Part shown: positions 6,247 to 8,067 of the stretch, piece by piece
How positions within the stretch are numbered: the stretch's first letter is position 1
How the letters are laid out: each line of letters begins with the position of its first letter
NCBI GenBank assembly: GCA_964515555.1
Contig: CAZEVY010000156.1
Span: 1 to 8,067 of the forward strand
From: CAZEVY01 sp964515555
GTDB lineage: Bacteria; Acidobacteriota; Terriglobia; Bryobacterales; Bryobacteraceae
Direction of reading: 5' to 3'
Length of the DNA: 8,067 nucleotides
The notes under the pieces: generated by a model
The model's database searches: none
Seen by the model: only the letters and a program-made list of their open reading frames with translations
What the model was told of the DNA's origin: nothing
Translations under genes and position numbers: made by a program

Positions 6247-6283
6247 GCCGCGCCTCCCTGGCGCCCATGACGAGCGAGGCGCC

Positions 6284-7156
6284 TCACCCCGCGTCCGCCC
6301 GGATATCGCCTCGCCGCGCCGCCGCGGCGGCGAAGGTCTGTCTCATGCGTCCGAGATCGGCCGTGCACCCGGTGAACAGGCTGAACGATTCGGCCGCCTG
6401 GTGGATGCACATCCCCGCCCCGCCCATCGCTACCGCGCCGCGCGCCCTCCCCGCCAGCACCAGCTCGGTCTCGAGTGGCGTATAGACGACGTCGGCGAGC
6501 CAGTGACGTGCATCGAGCGACGCGGCCGGCACGGGCATGCCGGATGGACCGCCTGCCATGCCGACCGGCGTCGCATTGACCATCCCGTCGGCCCGCGCCA
6601 GCGCGGCCGCGCCGTCGTGCACGATCTCGCAGCGATGGAATCCGACGGCGGCCACCAGCCCCTTCGCCTGCGCCGGATCGAGATCCGCCACCAGCAGCCG
6701 CGCGAGGCCGAGATCGAACAGCGCGAAGGCGGCGGCACGGCCGGCCCCACCAGCGCCGACCAGCAGCACGGTCCTGCCGGCGACGCGGTCGCGGCCGATC
6801 GTCTCCTCGATGCTGCGGCGAAAGCCGGTGCGGTCGGTATTGTGACCCGCGGCGCGGCCGTCGCGACCGAAGACCACGGTATTGACCGCGCCGATCTCGC
6901 GGGCCTCCGCCGACAGCGCGTCGAGCAGCGGCACCACCGCCTCCTTGCACGGATAGGTCACGTTCAGCCCGGCAAAGCCCGCGGTGCGCGCCGCCGCCAG
7001 CAGCGTCGGCAGATCGCGGCCCACCAATCGATCGAGATCCATCAGATGGTAGTGGCCGATCAGGCCCGCCACGCGGCACGCATCCTCGAAGAGCGACGGC
7101 GACAGCGACTTGCCGATATTGGCGCCGATAAGGCCGACCAGAACAGCCTCGCGCAT
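6284..7156 (-). CDS. Quinate/shikimate dehydrogenase, NAD-type (AroE/QSDH family)
   Basis: The 290-residue enzyme oxidises the C3 hydroxyl of shikimate and/or quinate (or does the reverse). The substrate domain shows GLIGANIGKSLSPSLFEDA (residues 8-26, Ser17/Ser19), NVTYPCKEAVVPLLD (65-79, catalytic Lys71), GAVNT (Asn92) and GHNTDRTGF (catalytic Asp108). The Rossmann motif GAGGAG is at 134-139. The second strand ends VADLD (156-160). An acidic residue there, in place of the NRT of biosynthetic AroE, marks the NAD-using catabolic quinate/shikimate dehydrogenases of the Corynebacterium type. The conserved HYHLMDLDRL (35-44) supports that branch. The C-terminal MGGAGMCIHQAAESF-type segment contains the usual Gln for substrate. 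The ATG at 7156 was chosen over one at 7186 because AAGGAG lies seven bases upstream. It heads the operon behind the promoter at 7203-7230, so it is probably under control of the TetR protein. Quinate versus shikimate preference is unresolved. Confidence 0.86.
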   Translation of the reverse strand: MREAVLVGLIGANIGKSLSPSLFEDACRVAGLIGHYHLMDLDRLVGRDLPTLLAAARTAGFAGLNVTYPCKEAVVPLLDALSAEAREIGAVNTVVFGRDGRAAGHNTDRTGFRRSIEETIGRDRVAGRTVLLVGAGGAGRAAAFALFDLGLARLLVADLDPAQAKGLVAAVGFHRCEIVHDGAAALARADGMVNATPVGMAGGPSGMPVPAASLDARHWLADVVYTPLETELVLAGRARGAVAMGGAGMCIHQAAESFSLFTGCTADLGRMRQTFAAAAARRGDIRADAG

Positions 7157-7202
7157 TCGCTTGCTCCTTGGCCACCGGTCCGGCACGACCGCGGCGATAT
7201 CA

Positions 7203-7230
7203 ATTGTGTACCAAATAGTACATTTGTCAA
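7203..7230 (-). promoter_or_regulatory. Promoter of the quinate/shikimate operon overlapping the tetR stop codon
   Basis: On the minus strand a perfect -35 box TTGACA (7225-7230) is followed after 16 bases by CACAAT (7203-7208), four of six matches to TATAAT. The TGA inside the -35 box is the stop codon of the tetR gene (7227-7229). The start codon of the dehydrogenase lies about 45 bases downstream. Confidence 0.6.
7207..7222. promoter_or_regulatory. Palindromic operator TGTAC-N6-GTACA, probable TetR site
   Basis: The 16-base TGTACCAAATAGTACA is a perfect 5-bp inverted repeat with a six-base AT-rich centre. It fills the spacer between the -35 and -10 boxes of the operon promoter, so a bound repressor would block RNA polymerase. 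It stands directly beyond the end of the tetR gene. Binding by that TetR protein is inferred from position and symmetry. Confidence 0.6.
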
Positions 7231-7895
7231 CGAGGCAGCAGCGCTCTGGTCGAAGGTGTTACGGAGCGGGCGATCAAGTCGACGACCTCGGCGCGGCGCG
7301 CCGCCAGCGCGCGTGGCGAGGCCATGTCGCGCTTGAAGATGGTCGAGAAGGTGGCACGGTTGGCGATGTTGAAGATGCAGAGGGCGCTGATCGACATGTG
7401 CAGCGAGACCGGATCGATGCCGCGCCGAAACACACCCGCCTTCTCGCCGCGCGCCAGCAGGTCGCGCAGCCTGTCGATCACCGCATTGTTCAGCCGCCGA
7501 ATAGCCCGCGAGCGCGCGAGATAGACGCCGTTCATGATGTTCTCGTTCATGACGAGGCGGACGAACTCGGGATGGGCGTTCTGGTAGTCGAAGGTGAAGG
7601 CGACCAGCCGGCGCAGCGCCTCGTCCGGCGCCCGGTGCTCGAGGTCGAGCGAGCCCTCGATGGTGCGGATGCGGCCGTAGGCGTTCTCGAGGACGGCGAT
7701 GTAGAGCCCCTCCTTGCCGCCGAAATAGTAGTAGATCATCCGCTTGCTGGTCCGCGTGCGGGCGGCGATCTCGTCCACCCGCGCGCCGCTCAGGCCCTTG
7801 TCGGCGAACTCCCGCGTGGCGACGTCGATGATGTCTCGCCGGGTCGCCTCGGGATCGTTGATCCGCCGCCGAGCGCGCCGCCCCTCCCTCGCCAT
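7227..7895 (-). CDS. TetR-family transcriptional regulator
   Basis: This 222-residue repressor-type protein has an N-terminal TetR DNA-binding domain. RRDIIDVATREFADKGLSGARVDEIAARTRTSKRMIYYYFGGKEGLY covers about residues 19-65, with the helix-turn-helix at 38-57. A basic leader (REGRRARRR) precedes it. The C-terminal ligand domain contains HPEFVRLVMNENIMNG, GVFRRGIDPVSLHMSISALC and NRATFSTIFKRDM, resembling the TetR_C_29-type domain. The ATG at 7895 is preferred: it starts the basic leader, has a purine-rich GAAGGG upstream, and leaves 17 bases after the IlvD-type stop. An ATG at 7925 would overlap that gene. The stop codon is embedded in the -35 box of the downstream operon, and a palindrome adjoins it. 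The likely job is substrate-responsive repression of the quinate/shikimate operon; the inducer is unknown. Confidence 0.88.
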   Translation of the reverse strand: MAREGRRARRRINDPEATRRDIIDVATREFADKGLSGARVDEIAARTRTSKRMIYYYFGGKEGLYIAVLENAYGRIRTIEGSLDLEHRAPDEALRRLVAFTFDYQNAHPEFVRLVMNENIMNGVYLARSRAIRRLNNAVIDRLRDLLARGEKAGVFRRGIDPVSLHMSISALCIFNIANRATFSTIFKRDMASPRALAARRAEVVDLIARSVTPSTRALLPR

Positions 7896-7912
7896 CTTCA
7901 CCCTTCGCGCCG

Positions 7913-8067
7913 TCAGACCACGCACCCGTGATGCGCCGACGACACCAGCCGCACGTACTTGTCGTGCACCGAGCCCGGCCGCACCCTGGCCTTCAGGTCG
8001 GGAGGCCGCCAGTTCGCCATGCGCCCGGCGATCTCGGCGTCGGGCAGGTCGAGGGTGAGTGCGCGTC
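7913..8067 (-). CDS. IlvD/Edd-family dehydratase, C-terminal end only, cut by the window edge
   Basis: The last 50 residues of a dihydroxy-acid/sugar-acid dehydratase are visible. They read RALTLDLPDAEIAGRM, then WRPPD, then HDKYVRLVSSAHHGCVV and a stop. The LTLDLPDAEIAxR...W segment and the final KYxxLVSSAxxGxV helix are the standard end of IlvD/Edd proteins, which use an Fe-S cluster to dehydrate vicinal-diol acids. The cluster cysteines and catalytic Ser lie outside the window, so biosynthetic IlvD, phosphogluconate dehydratase and sugar-acid dehydratases cannot be distinguished. The gene runs in the same direction as tetR, 17 bases ahead of it, so the two are probably cotranscribed. That, and the polyhydroxy-acid theme of the operon downstream, hints at a catabolic dehydratase rather than the branched-chain amino acid enzyme. 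Confidence 0.75.
   Translation of the reverse strand, partial: RALTLDLPDAEIAGRMANWRPPDLKARVRPGSVHDKYVRLVSSAHHGCVV

Noticed and set aside
6313..6330. GC palindrome CCGCCGCGGCGG as a regulatory hairpin
   Set aside because: It encodes the Ala/Arg-rich C-terminus of the dehydrogenase, has no T-run, and such palindromes are expected in GC-rich coding DNA.
6245..7336. A 363-codon plus-strand open frame opposite the dehydrogenase gene
   Set aside because: It is antisense to a gene with all AroE-family motifs and runs through the promoter and operator; no domain is visible.

Overview
The window is GC-rich chromosomal DNA that looks alphaproteobacterial. The evidence is the TRAP solute-binding protein, the OmpA protein with a poly-Pro linker, an IlvD/Edd dehydratase next to a TetR regulator, and a catabolic-type quinate/shikimate dehydrogenase. 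A Rhodospirillales- or Reyranella-like source fits, but that is an impression from protein style, not a measurement. No rRNA, tRNA, CRISPR array, transposase or integrase was seen. No gap between genes exceeds 300 bases.

Left part (1-1339, minus strand): the N-terminal third or so of a TRAP-type periplasmic binding protein runs off the left edge and has its own promoter. Upstream of it lies a two-domain VOC (glyoxalase/dioxygenase fold) protein.

Middle part (1340-3195, plus strand): this is the only plus-strand block. Five AGTCC-type direct repeats and an AT-rich promoter patch precede a RecA-like ATPase with a C-terminal helix-turn-helix. A DUF2158-type small protein follows immediately, then a small protein with the DSFPxSDP motif. 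The block looks like an accessory or replicon-derived cassette, but no recombinase or att site is visible. It meets the convergent ompA-type gene (3469-4497, minus) at a shared hairpin terminator at 3422-3449.

Right part (4642-8067, minus strand): reading leftwards are the end of an IlvD/Edd dehydratase, a TetR regulator, then an apparent operon. The operon is a quinate/shikimate dehydrogenase (NAD-type), a 71-codon remnant of 3-dehydroshikimate dehydratase (quiC), a type II 3-dehydroquinate dehydratase, an SDR oxidoreductase, and a strong intrinsic terminator. Its promoter has a perfect TTGACA -35 box overlapping the tetR stop codon, and a palindrome TGTAC-N6-GTACA lies between the -35 and -10 boxes, a natural site for the TetR protein. 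The layout is that of quinate/shikimate catabolism towards protocatechuate, but the last enzyme has lost nearly all its length. The dehydroquinate dehydratase keeps its catalytic Tyr/Arg/His yet has Phe81 and His112 where characterised enzymes have His and Arg contacting the ring hydroxyls. Together these suggest either a decaying pathway or one re-tuned to another substrate.
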